Positions 25,324 to 35,493 of a stretch of DNA of 64,000 nucleotides are shown here, piece by piece. Location: positions 124,001 through 188,000 of the forward strand of contig JAFCDQ010000001.1 of NCBI GenBank assembly GCA_017609645.1, read 5' to 3'. This stretch comes from Candidatus Woesearchaeota archaeon. GTDB taxonomy: Archaea > Nanobdellota > Nanobdellia > Woesearchaeales > ARS49. The position numbers and the translations under genes are program-made. Below the pieces are notes generated by a model, which was not told the DNA's origin, did no database searches, and saw nothing but the letters and a program-made list of their open reading frames with translations. The stretch's first letter is position 1. Every line of letters starts with the position of its first letter.

Positions 25324-28300
25324 TTATTTTCTTTTTTTCTTTTTATGCTCTTCAACTCTTTCTCTTAATTTATTAAACAAATCTTCCTGAGATTTTGGAG
25401 AAGAACTTTTCTTTAATTTTTCAAAAATATCCTTATCAATTTTCCCAATACTTTTCTTTAATTTATCAAGAGCTTCTTTATGATTTTTAGCAGAAGGCTT
25501 AACCTCAAGCCAACCAGACTCAAGATCATGCTGCTTAGCAAACTTCTTCAACCTTTCAATCTTTTCATCAGCGGGGCTAAGTTTAGGTTTTTCAGTGACA
25601 TGCTTGTAAGTGATATGCGCTGGCCTAGGCTTAGACGGCTGAAATGGTTTTTTGAATTTAGGCAAGATCTTTTTCTCTTTGAACTTCTTATACAACAAAT
25701 AACCTCCAATACCCATTCCTGAAAGCAGCAATAAAATCAACAAGAAAGTCAAAAAGCTAAAACCTTTTTCTTCACTAATTTCTTCAGAAACCTTTTGAGA
25801 AAGACTGCAACCATATTGATCAACAGGCTCGCCAGAAGGTGTATTAGGACAAATATCTTCATTATCAGGAACTCCATCATTATCAGTATCTTTCTCTTCT
25901 TCAAAAACACAAACAGAATCCAAACAAATCAAACCAGCTTCACAATCCACATCAACTTCACAACTCCTACCTTCCGCACAAGGCCAACAAGGACCACCGC
26001 AATCAATATCAGTCTCACCTGTACTTAATTTACGATCCTCACAAGCAGGAGTTTTTTCACATCGGCCTCTAGAAGGACTGCAATAATCTGACTTACAATC
26101 ATTATCAACATCACAACGCTCGCCATCATAACAAGGATCACAAACACCGCCACAATCAACATCAGTCTCAAAACCATCAAGAATGCCATTAGTACACGTA
26201 GCAGTCTGAATAAGACAAACACCATTTATACACAAATCACTAGAACAATCACCACTAACATTACAATTCTCACCATTATCACAAGCAGGACAACTACCTC
26301 CGCAATCAACATCACTCTCTGTGCCATCTTTAATACCATTATTACAAGTATAAGGTTCTGCACTAGCATCAACTAAAACACCATCACTCTCTAAAACATC
26401 ACTAATTAATCCTGCATGATCCACTGCACGAACAACAACAGTATACTTAGTATTATTCTCTAAAGTTAAATTTTCAAGATAATGATAACTGCCGTCAAGA
26501 ACAATACTCTTAATCTCACTAACAATAATCTCGTCAGTCAAAGTCTTATGAATAGACACAAGATAATAAGCAACACCTGACAAAGAATCATTAGCAAGAT
26601 AAGCAACCCTTAACTTATCAGCAAAATAAGAAACATTACCCTCTGGCAAAATAGAAGAATCATTAACATAAACCATCTCAGGATCAGTCTGATCAATAAT
26701 AATCTTGGCATCAATAATATCTGACTGGCTGCTCAAAGGATGAACACACTTAACAACATAATCATACTCCCCTTCATCATCAACAAGCATATCCTGATGA
26801 TGCACATATTCAGGAGTACACTCACCCACACACGCTAAAGTAGAAAGTTCCTCGCCAATATAACACAAAGATTTCTTATTAATCTCAATGCCTATAAAGA
26901 AATCCAAATCACTGAATACTGTCTTAGAAGCTAATCTCGCCTGCAAAACCGCAGACAAATCAATAGAAAAACTAATAGACTTGGTTTCAGAAACAACGCC
27001 TGCAGGACTTTCGCAAGCAACATAATAAGTATAAGACCTAATACTATCAACAAAAATAGAGGCTGCATGGGAAATAAGAGGATGCTCATTAAATCCAATA
27101 AATTCATTCTCCATTAATTCATAATTATTCGCAACCTTACTAAACTTACAAAAAGACGGCTTATCAGTTTCAACCTTTAAAGTAGTTGAATAAGTATTAG
27201 GACCAAGAACAGACTCTTCAGCAATAACATCAGGGAAAGCATAAGCACTAACCATAACAGGAGCATAAGGATCAACATAAACATCAAACATAGCAGAAAC
27301 AAAATCATCACCTTTTTTGCAGAAAACATACAAAGGATGTTCACTATAATCATTAAAAGGAATAGACAATTTAGACAATTGACTTGTTTCAAAATTATAA
27401 CCATCAAAACCAGACATGTCAGCAAAAGCTAAGAACGAAGAAGACGTAATCTTCGGTATATCAGGCAAATCAAAAGCATACTTGCATTGATCATACTTCA
27501 AAGCAGTTTCAACAGCAGCAGTAAACACAAAAGTATCAGAAACACCAAACCTAGGCTTGACAAGAGCAATAAAATCATTAATATCTCCTTCTTCTCCAAT
27601 ATAAAATCTGGTTTCACGAATAATACTCAAACCACGATAATCCTTAGCATCAACATACAACTTATATGCGCCAGCAGTTAAGTCACTTACTGTGGTTTCA
27701 TAAATAATATTATCGCTAGTTAAAAATTCCTCGGTAATATCCTGAGAAGTTTCATTCAACAAATAATCATTCACAGATTTAACATGAGTCAATTTAACTT
27801 GTTTTAACTCGCTCATCTTAGAAAATGTTAATTTAAAATCAACTTCTTGCGAAGATAAAACCGCGCCATCAGCAGGAACAATATCAACACTCGCTAAAGA
27901 AGTATCAATATACAAATTAAAAAACAAAATAGGATCTGCCTTAATCTGCTTCTCATTCTCGACATCAACACTTAACCTAAACAAATCCTCTGCAAGATTG
28001 CCGCTAAAACGCAAAACATGAGTAGTCTTATAACCAGGCTCAGAAATAACATCAACAACAGTATTAGTAATAGACGTAGAAAGAATCTTAGTAGGCTCAT
28101 CAAAAATCAAAGTAATAACAGGATTAGTAAAACTAGAATACAAATTAGAACCAGACAACTGACCTCCTGTGATTTTCACGTCTAATAAAGTAGGGCCTTG
28201 ACAATCATCACAAGCATCAAATTCAATGTTTTTGATAATCTCTAAATTCTTAGAAGGATCTCTAGAATAAAAATATAATTTATTTTCTCCATCAACAAGC

Positions 28301-30081
28301 CTGGCAAGTTTTGCCCGTCCATCTTTTAAATCAAGATTCTTAAGAATCAATCTCTTAGCATTAACCTTAATCATATAATCCTCAGCATCATTACAAGCAT
28401 TATTAGCAGATTTAATACACAGGAAAGTCTCATAACTAGGCTCGGCAGCATGATCCTTTAATTCATCCTTAGCAAACTTTTTATCAAGCAAAATCAAATT
28501 AAGAAAATCAGTTCTATCCTCAACACCAGCAGGAATAACATTAGTCCAAGGAGGAAAATAATCAAGCTCGCAAGCAGCATCGTCTTTAACGCAGTCAGGC
28601 CAAGCAGTACCTTTAGAACCGTCAGCATTCTTCCTGCAGCCAGTTAATTCATCATACTGACAAACTCCAATATGACAAACATCAGCACTTTTATCAATAA
28701 TAGAATTATCATTTGCAAGAGAAATGCCGCCCATAGGAGAAGCGCACTGTAATTGAGAATAATCAGTACAAGAAACTTCATCACAAGTCTTAACAGTCTC
28801 TTCAGGAGTAAGAGCATCTTTATCATAAAAACATTCATTACCTAAAACTGATAATGCAGTTGCTTTTTTCTCACTGCAATTATTAAACACAGAATTATCC
28901 CTAGGGGAGGAATCAAAACAAAAATCACAATTACTCTTACGAGAATCAACACAAACACCAATACCTAATAAGCTGAAAACAGGATTCCACGTGCAAGAAC
29001 CAACACCGCAATTATCCCTTGAACAACTAGTTTGAGATTTATAATTATAACAATCCATACCTGCAACACAATCAAAACAAGAATCAACAATTGTCTTTGA
29101 ATTATCTAAGAAACAAAACTCAGGCTCTTGCTCGTCTGTTTTTTCACAAGAGGAAATCGTCGAGAATAAACCAAACAAATTATCATTAGAACAATCACCT
29201 TTTACAATACAAACAGGTGAATCAGCCTTAATAGCACATACAGCAGTATTAGAACAACCAAAATCCTGATACTGCTCAAGAACATTATCATCAGTACAAT
29301 AATAAGCCTTATTAAACTTAGAATAAAACACATCCTCAACACTATCATCAAAATCACTCATGAAATTCATAGAAGTTTCGTCACCATGACCAAAAGTCTC
29401 AAGATAAGATTTGACAACAGGATTAGAATAAAACAATTCATTCAAACAAAAAACATCCTTACCAATCCAGCATTCTAAATCACCAAGATTAACATCAACC
29501 TCAATTTCCTCGCTTTTGCCGTCAAAAACAGCATAATAAGAATATATCTTATAAGTATAATCAGTATTCCATTTTAACAAAGACTCATCAACAAACTCAG
29601 AAGCACGAAGTTGAGGTGCAACAGTCTTGCCGACATTAGAATCTTTCTCAAAACGCTTAATAACAACATAAGTAGCAGGACATTCCTGATTAAAAGTAAT
29701 CTTAATCTTTTTCTCACCAATAAGAGGAGTAACTAGAACATTATTTGGCTCAGGATAATAACCCCTGCTGCCGCACAACAACAATTCTCGGGTCACACAA
29801 TCAGAAGGACAAGAAACATCCTCGCCTGTTTCACAAATACCGTCGCCGCAAACAGGAACACGAGGCAAAATAGGAATCTCTTCACAAACCTGATCACAAG
29901 GAGGAAAAGTTCCAGAAAGAAAATTATGCTCTAAATCAGAACATTCAACTTCTGTAACAAAACGACCTGCATTAGTAACAGGATTACAACAACAACCATA
30001 CTCAACATTCTGAGCAGAAATAACTGCAGTTAAAACTATAAAAATCAACACAGCAATCCAAATCAATCTTTTATTTTTCAT
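25324..30081 (-). CDS. Giant Cys-rich surface protein with EGF-like repeats and C-terminal membrane anchor
   Basis: 1585 residues from ATG 30081 (ATGA overlap with the upstream stop; a TTG two codons earlier is not needed). A secretory signal (LIWIAVLIFIVLTAVISA) is followed by Cys-rich modules and several beta-sandwich/fibronectin-like stretches. Near residues 1270-1410 are three tandem 45-residue modules with the core ETDVDCGG-C-C, and then a thrombospondin type 3-like calcium loop DTDNDGVPDNEDICP. A membrane segment (FSFLTFLLILLLLSGMGIGG) leads to a Lys-rich cytoplasmic tail of about 130 residues. Typical of an adhesin or receptor. It sits in the middle of the pilin-like operon. Confidence 0.75.
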   Translation of the reverse strand: MKNKRLIWIAVLIFIVLTAVISAQNVEYGCCCNPVTNAGRFVTEVECSDLEHNFLSGTFPPCDQVCEEIPILPRVPVCGDGICETGEDVSCPSDCVTRELLLCGSRGYYPEPNNVLVTPLIGEKKIKITFNQECPATYVVIKRFEKDSNVGKTVAPQLRASEFVDESLLKWNTDYTYKIYSYYAVFDGKSEEIEVDVNLGDLECWIGKDVFCLNELFYSNPVVKSYLETFGHGDETSMNFMSDFDDSVEDVFYSKFNKAYYCTDDNVLEQYQDFGCSNTAVCAIKADSPVCIVKGDCSNDNLFGLFSTISSCEKTDEQEPEFCFLDNSKTIVDSCFDCVAGMDCYNYKSQTSCSRDNCGVGSCTWNPVFSLLGIGVCVDSRKSNCDFCFDSSPRDNSVFNNCSEKKATALSVLGNECFYDKDALTPEETVKTCDEVSCTDYSQLQCASPMGGISLANDNSIIDKSADVCHIGVCQYDELTGCRKNADGSKGTAWPDCVKDDAACELDYFPPWTNVIPAGVEDRTDFLNLILLDKKFAKDELKDHAAEPSYETFLCIKSANNACNDAEDYMIKVNAKRLILKNLDLKDGRAKLARLVDGENKLYFYSRDPSKNLEIIKNIEFDACDDCQGPTLLDVKITGGQLSGSNLYSSFTNPVITLIFDEPTKILSTSITNTVVDVISEPGYKTTHVLRFSGNLAEDLFRLSVDVENEKQIKADPILFFNLYIDTSLASVDIVPADGAVLSSQEVDFKLTFSKMSELKQVKLTHVKSVNDYLLNETSQDITEEFLTSDNIIYETTVSDLTAGAYKLYVDAKDYRGLSIIRETRFYIGEEGDINDFIALVKPRFGVSDTFVFTAAVETALKYDQCKYAFDLPDIPKITSSSFLAFADMSGFDGYNFETSQLSKLSIPFNDYSEHPLYVFCKKGDDFVSAMFDVYVDPYAPVMVSAYAFPDVIAEESVLGPNTYSTTLKVETDKPSFCKFSKVANNYELMENEFIGFNEHPLISHAASIFVDSIRSYTYYVACESPAGVVSETKSISFSIDLSAVLQARLASKTVFSDLDFFIGIEINKKSLCYIGEELSTLACVGECTPEYVHHQDMLVDDEGEYDYVVKCVHPLSSQSDIIDAKIIIDQTDPEMVYVNDSSILPEGNVSYFADKLRVAYLANDSLSGVAYYLVSIHKTLTDEIIVSEIKSIVLDGSYHYLENLTLENNTKYTVVVRAVDHAGLISDVLESDGVLVDASAEPYTCNNGIKDGTESDVDCGGSCPACDNGENCNVSGDCSSDLCINGVCLIQTATCTNGILDGFETDVDCGGVCDPCYDGERCDVDNDCKSDYCSPSRGRCEKTPACEDRKLSTGETDIDCGGPCWPCAEGRSCEVDVDCEAGLICLDSVCVFEEEKDTDNDGVPDNEDICPNTPSGEPVDQYGCSLSQKVSEEISEEKGFSFLTFLLILLLLSGMGIGGYLLYKKFKEKKILPKFKKPFQPSKPRPAHITYKHVTEKPKLSPADEKIERLKKFAKQHDLESGWLEVKPSAKNHKEALDKLKKSIGKIDKDIFEKLKKSSSPKSQEDLFNKLRERVEEHKKKKRK

Positions 30082-31217
30082 ATGCAAACAGCCACACTAA
30101 TCGGAATAATCTTAAAATCTTTCAATATGCTGTCAAAAGCAGCAATCTCTAAATTATACTGCCCAGGTTTCCTAAATTGAATACTGGATTCATCATTAAT
30201 CAAAAAACTAACATCTCTTTCATCAGCGTCAGACACCTTCAATAATATCCTAGTATTATCACCGCAAGGATCATTAATCAATAACATATCACCATCAATT
30301 GTCATTTTAGTGCCCACATGAAAATTCTTAGACATATCAAACTCCCACAAAGCAGGATAACGATCTTCTCTAGCAAAAACAAAACTATAAGGCTCACCAA
30401 AAATCTTTGAAAGAGAGTCAGTGATGGTCAGGGTCGTGAAATCATCAAAATAACCAATATTAACATTCATATTTGCATCAGAAATATCAGGAACATAAGA
30501 AACATCACTAACATCCTTATTGATAACATGCTCGAGATAATAATGCAAAGTAGAAAACCTAATAGGAAGCTTAACAGAAAAAGTTTTATGCTTCGTCTTT
30601 ATGCCGGCAGCATCTTCGGTCAAAGACCAATCAAGCTTAATGTTCGTGAATTTATCCTGAGAAATATGTGAAAAATTAGAAAACACAAAAGTAACATTAG
30701 GGGCAGAATTAATCTTAACATTAACACCTTGCTCTTTTAACTCATTAAAATTATTCACACACTGCTTAATAAGAACTTCTGTCTTGCCTTCTAATTTAGC
30801 CTGCATAGAATTCAAAGTAGGCAGCAAAGAATCTCCAAAATAACCAACAAAACTTTCATCATTATTTTCATCATAAGGGAAAGAAGGCCAAGGATAATCA
30901 GGAGGATTTGCAAAATAAACACATTTACCTCCAGGACAAACATCTTTTTTAGGAGTTGTAATTAAAACAGAAAAAGCCTTGTCTTCAGAAGAAACAACAG
31001 TACGGGCGCTAGTCTCGTCAAAAAAACCACCATTCTGGCCAAGATTAAAAAAAGCTTTTTCACTAGCCTGCTTTAAACAAGAGTCAACAAAATACTTAAC
31101 ATCACTCTTAACAACCTTGGCTTTAGTAACAATAAAACTTGTCGCATACAAAGTTATTCCAACAGCTATCAACATCACAAAACCAATGATGATGAAAATA
31201 GTTATTTGCGCTTTCAT
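30078..31217 (-). CDS. Pilin-like membrane-anchored protein
   Basis: 379 residues from ATG 31217, overlapping the upstream TGA. The frame stays open 11 codons further, inside the neighbour. MKA|QITIFIIIGFVMLIAVGITL is a short class III signal. DSCLKQASEKAFFNLGQNGGF follows the anchor and parallels the NLAKNGGF motif of the protein at 13471. The ectodomain has several cysteines (CPGGKC). The recurrence in both operons suggests a shared core subunit. Confidence 0.66.
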   Translation of the reverse strand: MKAQITIFIIIGFVMLIAVGITLYATSFIVTKAKVVKSDVKYFVDSCLKQASEKAFFNLGQNGGFFDETSARTVVSSEDKAFSVLITTPKKDVCPGGKCVYFANPPDYPWPSFPYDENNDESFVGYFGDSLLPTLNSMQAKLEGKTEVLIKQCVNNFNELKEQGVNVKINSAPNVTFVFSNFSHISQDKFTNIKLDWSLTEDAAGIKTKHKTFSVKLPIRFSTLHYYLEHVINKDVSDVSYVPDISDANMNVNIGYFDDFTTLTITDSLSKIFGEPYSFVFAREDRYPALWEFDMSKNFHVGTKMTIDGDMLLINDPCGDNTRILLKVSDADERDVSFLINDESSIQFRKPGQYNLEIAAFDSILKDFKIIPISVAVCI

Positions 31218-33943
31218 TTTAACCTCAATTTCGCAGTTAAGTCTTTCCAATAATCAGTCAAAGGAGGAAGAGGAGAGAAAGGAGGCCTTCCAGACAAAAA
31301 GTCAAAAGCCGTTAGGTAATAATGCTCTCCAGAATTGGCTTCACAATTAGTCCTCCTAAACTTCTTAAAAGTCTTAGTGCAAATATCAGCACCCAAATTA
31401 ATACTCTTGAAATCAACACCTAAATAATCAAGACTATTCTTATCCCTCTCTAAAAAACCAAACACTTCTGACTGTGCTGACTTTGAAACAAACACATTAT
31501 TAAAAACAGGCCGACGGAAAAAAGCATAATTATCACTGCCTACAGTAGAAGTATACGGCAATGAAAAAATATAATCCTTAATATCATTAAACTCGTCAAC
31601 AAAAAAAGTTTTTTCAGGAACTTCACTGGAATAACCCAAACCCGGAGAATAAATCAAACTTTTAATAATATTATTATACCAAACAGAATTAAACTCCCCG
31701 CATTTATTCAAAAAACTACCTCCGCTAGAACAAATACTTGTACTAAAACCTAAAGAAGCTAAAAAAGAATCACTATCATCAACAGGAACATTCAAAGTAG
31801 TAGCTAACAAAATCTCATCATCAGCCTCTGCAATACAAATATTATTAACACAAGGAATATCTTCGCCGTGTATAGAACAATCATTCTCAAGCTCTGCTGT
31901 GTCAAGCAAAACATTTCCAGGAAGGTCACAATAAATCGTGAAATACTCATAAGACGAATCTAAAAATTCATACAAGTTCTTAGCAAGAAAATAAGTCCTA
32001 GACGTCCAATTTCCATCCACACAATAATTATCCAAAATAAAAGCTCCATTATCAATACACTTAGGCCTATAATTATCCTCATCATTCCAATAATCATCAG
32101 GATCAGTAATAGAAGGATTAAAATCAGGATCAACCAAACACTGAGAATCAAACTCACAAAAACCAACTTTTGAAGCAGTAAAATCTAACTTAGTAAAACC
32201 AGAAATCCAGTCGCCATCAGCACAATAATAAAACATATCATCAACAAAAAAAGAACCATCCGCAGTGCAGCCAGTGCCATTCCAACATTCTGTCTGTAAA
32301 CAACAACCCCTATCCTCTACATCCCACTTAGTTTGTTTAGGTAATAAAAAAGCTAACCTGACTTCATCACCTTTAATCCAACCTTGAGGAGTACAAACAG
32401 CCATATCATTAGGAATAGAAGGATCCATCAAAGGATTAAGGAATAAAGGATTAATACAAGTGTGTAAACTTTCAGCATCACAAACTCGTTCTTCTCCTTT
32501 GTAAACAAGAGAAAGATTATTGTCGAAAATCTGCCAATCTGGGATGTATTTACCGTCTTGACATAAACCAGAAGTTTTAGATTCAGGTTGAGTCTGCCAA
32601 GGATCTTCATAATCATCCCCAGGCTCACAACACTTAGAACCTGTAAAATTAAAACCAGCCTTATAACAAGTATAATTGAAAATTTTAGCATCAAGGAAAG
32701 GGGTCCAAACAGCCATATCAAAAGGAGAAGGCATCTGAGCACAATAAACAAAACCAGGCGGCAAAACATTACTTGCGCTAGGCACATCAAACTTTTCAGC
32801 TGTAGTAAAATAATTAAAACTGCTAAAAGGAGCATCACCGCCACATTCAAAAATCTCTTTATTAAAACAATAATAATTATGCTTAACATCACCTATTTGA
32901 ATATCAAAAATAGAATCATCAGGAATCAATTCAACATTAGAAGGAAAATTAGCAGGAGTCTGACCACAAATCATGAACTTAGAACCATCACTAACAACAG
33001 AACCACTGCTTAATTCAATAATCTCGCCAACATAATCTACAGGTAGCCAAACAGGATTACCTTGTTTATCTTCAGTACAAAGAGCATTAACATCATCTTC
33101 AACATAATTACCAGGCTCAACTTCTGCACCAACACCACAACATTTATTCTTATAAAAATCAAAACCATCATCCCAACAAGCATCCTGTGCATACAAGAAA
33201 TCACAATCTCCATTTTCATCAGAATCTAAACAAACATAAACAACATCTTGCGCATACTCACTAGCATATTCACGAACAGGAGCAACTGCACCTGTATTAG
33301 TTAAATCAGCAGGATCAGAAGAGAAACCAATCAAAATCTTAGGATTTGGAGAACCAATTCCAACAGGCTTTTGCAAATCATGACCTAATGTATACAGAAA
33401 ATGATCATCCTTGATTAATTCACGAATATTACCTAACTCTTTAACTTCATTTTTAATAGTAACAGAAGTAAAAAGAGATTTTTTAGATTTAAGATAATCA
33501 AAAGTTACCTTTCCCCACAGCCCACAATCAGCATTGCTATGTTGACAAAGCGAAGATTCTACCAGAAAAACTTCTCCTACTTTATTTATATCATCAATCG
33601 AAGAAATAGTTTTCCATTTAGTCGCCCACATCCAGTCCCAAGCGGGTGAAATAGTGTTATCAAATACTCTTCCCCCTAATAAATCCCTTAACTCAATTCT
33701 AAGTCTAATTCGCACGTCATAAGGACTATTTCGTTTAAATTCATAAGGGCCACTTGAAAGAACAAAAACTCTTCCAATATTAACTGGATATTCTTTCGAT
33801 ACTCCATGATGCTCAAAATGAGTATAGGATTTAACAATACTATCCGGCTCTGCATAAATAGTGAAATCAAAACTCTCAGCAACTACAGAAATAGTGAAAA
33901 GACTCAAAAATACTAAAATTACAACTAATGTTAATCTCTTAAT
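31214..33943 (-). CDS. Large secreted Cys-rich protein, first gene of operon B; probable non-ATG start
   Basis: The frame runs from a stop upstream of 33950 to 31214. An ATT at 33943 preceded by GAGGG gives a classical signal peptide (KRLTLVVILVFLSLFTISVV, then AES) and 909 residues. The next candidate, TTG at 33907, would leave a signal of only about ten residues. The mature protein is rich in cysteines with repeated vicinal pairs (NKCCGVG, SKCCEPG, RGCCLQTEC), each followed by a Gly/Trp-rich segment, and has no transmembrane anchor. Probably an extracellular component of the operon B apparatus. Confidence 0.65.
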   Translation of the reverse strand: MKRLTLVVILVFLSLFTISVVAESFDFTIYAEPDSIVKSYTHFEHHGVSKEYPVNIGRVFVLSSGPYEFKRNSPYDVRIRLRIELRDLLGGRVFDNTISPAWDWMWATKWKTISSIDDINKVGEVFLVESSLCQHSNADCGLWGKVTFDYLKSKKSLFTSVTIKNEVKELGNIRELIKDDHFLYTLGHDLQKPVGIGSPNPKILIGFSSDPADLTNTGAVAPVREYASEYAQDVVYVCLDSDENGDCDFLYAQDACWDDGFDFYKNKCCGVGAEVEPGNYVEDDVNALCTEDKQGNPVWLPVDYVGEIIELSSGSVVSDGSKFMICGQTPANFPSNVELIPDDSIFDIQIGDVKHNYYCFNKEIFECGGDAPFSSFNYFTTAEKFDVPSASNVLPPGFVYCAQMPSPFDMAVWTPFLDAKIFNYTCYKAGFNFTGSKCCEPGDDYEDPWQTQPESKTSGLCQDGKYIPDWQIFDNNLSLVYKGEERVCDAESLHTCINPLFLNPLMDPSIPNDMAVCTPQGWIKGDEVRLAFLLPKQTKWDVEDRGCCLQTECWNGTGCTADGSFFVDDMFYYCADGDWISGFTKLDFTASKVGFCEFDSQCLVDPDFNPSITDPDDYWNDEDNYRPKCIDNGAFILDNYCVDGNWTSRTYFLAKNLYEFLDSSYEYFTIYCDLPGNVLLDTAELENDCSIHGEDIPCVNNICIAEADDEILLATTLNVPVDDSDSFLASLGFSTSICSSGGSFLNKCGEFNSVWYNNIIKSLIYSPGLGYSSEVPEKTFFVDEFNDIKDYIFSLPYTSTVGSDNYAFFRRPVFNNVFVSKSAQSEVFGFLERDKNSLDYLGVDFKSINLGADICTKTFKKFRRTNCEANSGEHYYLTAFDFLSGRPPFSPLPPLTDYWKDLTAKLRLK

Positions 33944-33962
33944 ATTAATCCCTCTTTTTACC

Positions 33963-33986
33963 TATATATAAAGAAATAAGCTTTTT
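33963..33986 (-). promoter_or_regulatory. Promoter region of pilin-like operon B
   Basis: Two TATA-type elements on the minus strand: TTTATAAAG (about 33978-33986) and TATATATA (33963-33970). The first would start transcription near 33957, leaving a short leader with GAGGG. The second would start near 33941, at the ATT codon itself. Confidence 0.4.
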
Positions 33987-33989
33987 GCT

Positions 33990-34625
33990 TTATAAAGTTT
34001 TTCTAAATTTATCGAGTAATTCCTTGAATTTTTTCTGACCATCAATAATCTCCTTAGGATGCATGCCAATATCAATAAAAAAAGCCTTAAAATCAGTAGG
34101 AGAACGCAATTCAAAAGTATCCGCAGCAAAAGATAAAGGAAGCATAGAAACCTTATATTTTCTGCATAATTTGATATTTTGCTGAATCCTTCCAATAATT
34201 TTCGCCTTGAAACCATCATCTGCATTTAATATGCTATTAAAATTAAAAGCAATAATAGAATTCTTTCTTTTAGCTATATTACACAATACTTGATTCAAAC
34301 CAGAAGCGCGATGATGCAAGAAATCATCTCGTTTATCTATCTCAAAATCAAACAAAACATGAGCGCCAGCTTCAATAGCTTCACGACAACCTTTAGCGAA
34401 AATTAGTTTAGATTTTTTAAAAGAACTTATTTGTTTAACATCTGCAAGAAGAATATCAGATTTTTTATCTGTTGAAAGAAAACAAAGATCTTTCACGCCT
34501 AATGTTTTAGCCATATCACTAAATTGATCCTGGTCTTTTTTGTTTTTAGGAAATGCAATATCAAACATAGAATAGAAATAAGCGACGATAGTATAAAAGT
34601 TTTTGGGAATTTTACTTAAATTCAT
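33990..34625 (-). CDS. rnp3: Ribonuclease P protein component 3 (Rpp30)
   Basis: Protein subunit of archaeal RNase P, which trims tRNA 5' ends. The 211 residues show the Rpp30 TIM-barrel-like pattern: FDIAFPKNKKDQDQF near the start, DVLLAD-type strand ILLADVKQI, AHVLFDFE, HHRASGLNQVLCNIAKRKN and the late SFAADTFELRSPTDF. Overlaps the upstream ThiI-like gene by 4 nt, so probably cotranslated. The RNase P RNA is not recognised in the window. Confidence 0.85.
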   Translation of the reverse strand: MNLSKIPKNFYTIVAYFYSMFDIAFPKNKKDQDQFSDMAKTLGVKDLCFLSTDKKSDILLADVKQISSFKKSKLIFAKGCREAIEAGAHVLFDFEIDKRDDFLHHRASGLNQVLCNIAKRKNSIIAFNFNSILNADDGFKAKIIGRIQQNIKLCRKYKVSMLPLSFAADTFELRSPTDFKAFFIDIGMHPKEIIDGQKKFKELLDKFRKTL

Positions 34626-35431
34626 ATTGCTGCTTTATATTGAAGAACTTCTTTTTCAATCTCTTTATCTGAGTAAAAAATCAAAGGGCGCATTATTTCT
34701 ATATCTGTATTAAATTCAGACAAATCTTTTAATTGCTGACCAGAATATAACAGAATACATTTATTTTCTTTAAGAACTTGGTCTAACTCATCTAACTTTT
34801 TCAGACTAATTTTTTTATCAGCACCAAACGTTTCCAACAATTTAATATCAGAATAACCATAACAAATTGGTAAAATACTACAGCCACGTTTTAAAGCTAA
34901 TAAGCCAGCAAGAATATCTTTAGCAGATTGAAGCAGAACAGCGACTTTAGACTGAGAACCAACTGGAAGACCACTAAAACATTCTATTTTTTCTATAAAA
35001 ACAAAAGCACTGCCATCAATTAATTCAACACAAACATTAGTCTTAAAATTCTTTAAACTTACCTTACCCCCTTCTGCGAATAACAAAGCACCAACATCTT
35101 TCTCAACATTAATAGACTTCAAAGGAATGCGCTTATCAATCCGCTGACAACTAACCCTAAACTTATCCAGCTTAGGCTTTAAACTAAGAACTGCTTCGTA
35201 AATACTAACATTATCAGGCTTACATTGAACAACAGAACTAAAAGAAGCCAAGCCAAAAATCGTCTTAAAACTTATTTTTTTAGGAGAATGAACAATAATC
35301 CTTCCTTGAGTTTTTTTAACCTTAATATCTTTACTCAATTTCTTAATATTCTTAATTAGAATCTTCTCAAAAAAAGCTCTGTTCTTGCCTTTTAGACCTA
35401 TTTCAGCGTATCTTAACACATAAATAACCAT
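34622..35431 (-). CDS. ThiI-like protein with degenerate, truncated PP-loop domain
   Basis: 269 residues. The N-terminal region (RYAEIGLKGKNRAFFEKILI) is the ferredoxin-like start of ThiI and is followed by a THUMP domain (to about residue 160). Next comes GLPVGSQSKVAVLLQSAKDI, aligned with the ThiI P-loop region where an SGGIDS motif is expected. Here that motif is replaced by QSAKDI. The remaining 90 residues retain a weak Rossmann-like pattern but the protein is over 100 residues shorter than ThiI. It probably binds tRNA through THUMP without sulfur-transfer activity. Operon partner of RNase P p30. Confidence 0.7.
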   Translation of the reverse strand: MVIYVLRYAEIGLKGKNRAFFEKILIKNIKKLSKDIKVKKTQGRIIVHSPKKISFKTIFGLASFSSVVQCKPDNVSIYEAVLSLKPKLDKFRVSCQRIDKRIPLKSINVEKDVGALLFAEGGKVSLKNFKTNVCVELIDGSAFVFIEKIECFSGLPVGSQSKVAVLLQSAKDILAGLLALKRGCSILPICYGYSDIKLLETFGADKKISLKKLDELDQVLKENKCILLYSGQQLKDLSEFNTDIEIMRPLIFYSDKEIEKEVLQYKAAI

Positions 35432-35493
35432 TTTATTATCATCATATTTTAGGGGAAAGCTTTTTAAAGGTTTTGGGGTTTTTCAGACGAATC

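Noticed and set aside
34622-35431. Calling the ThiI-like gene a pseudogene
   Set aside because: The frame is intact, start and stop couplings are normal, and the THUMP region looks conserved, so an active but repurposed protein is more likely.
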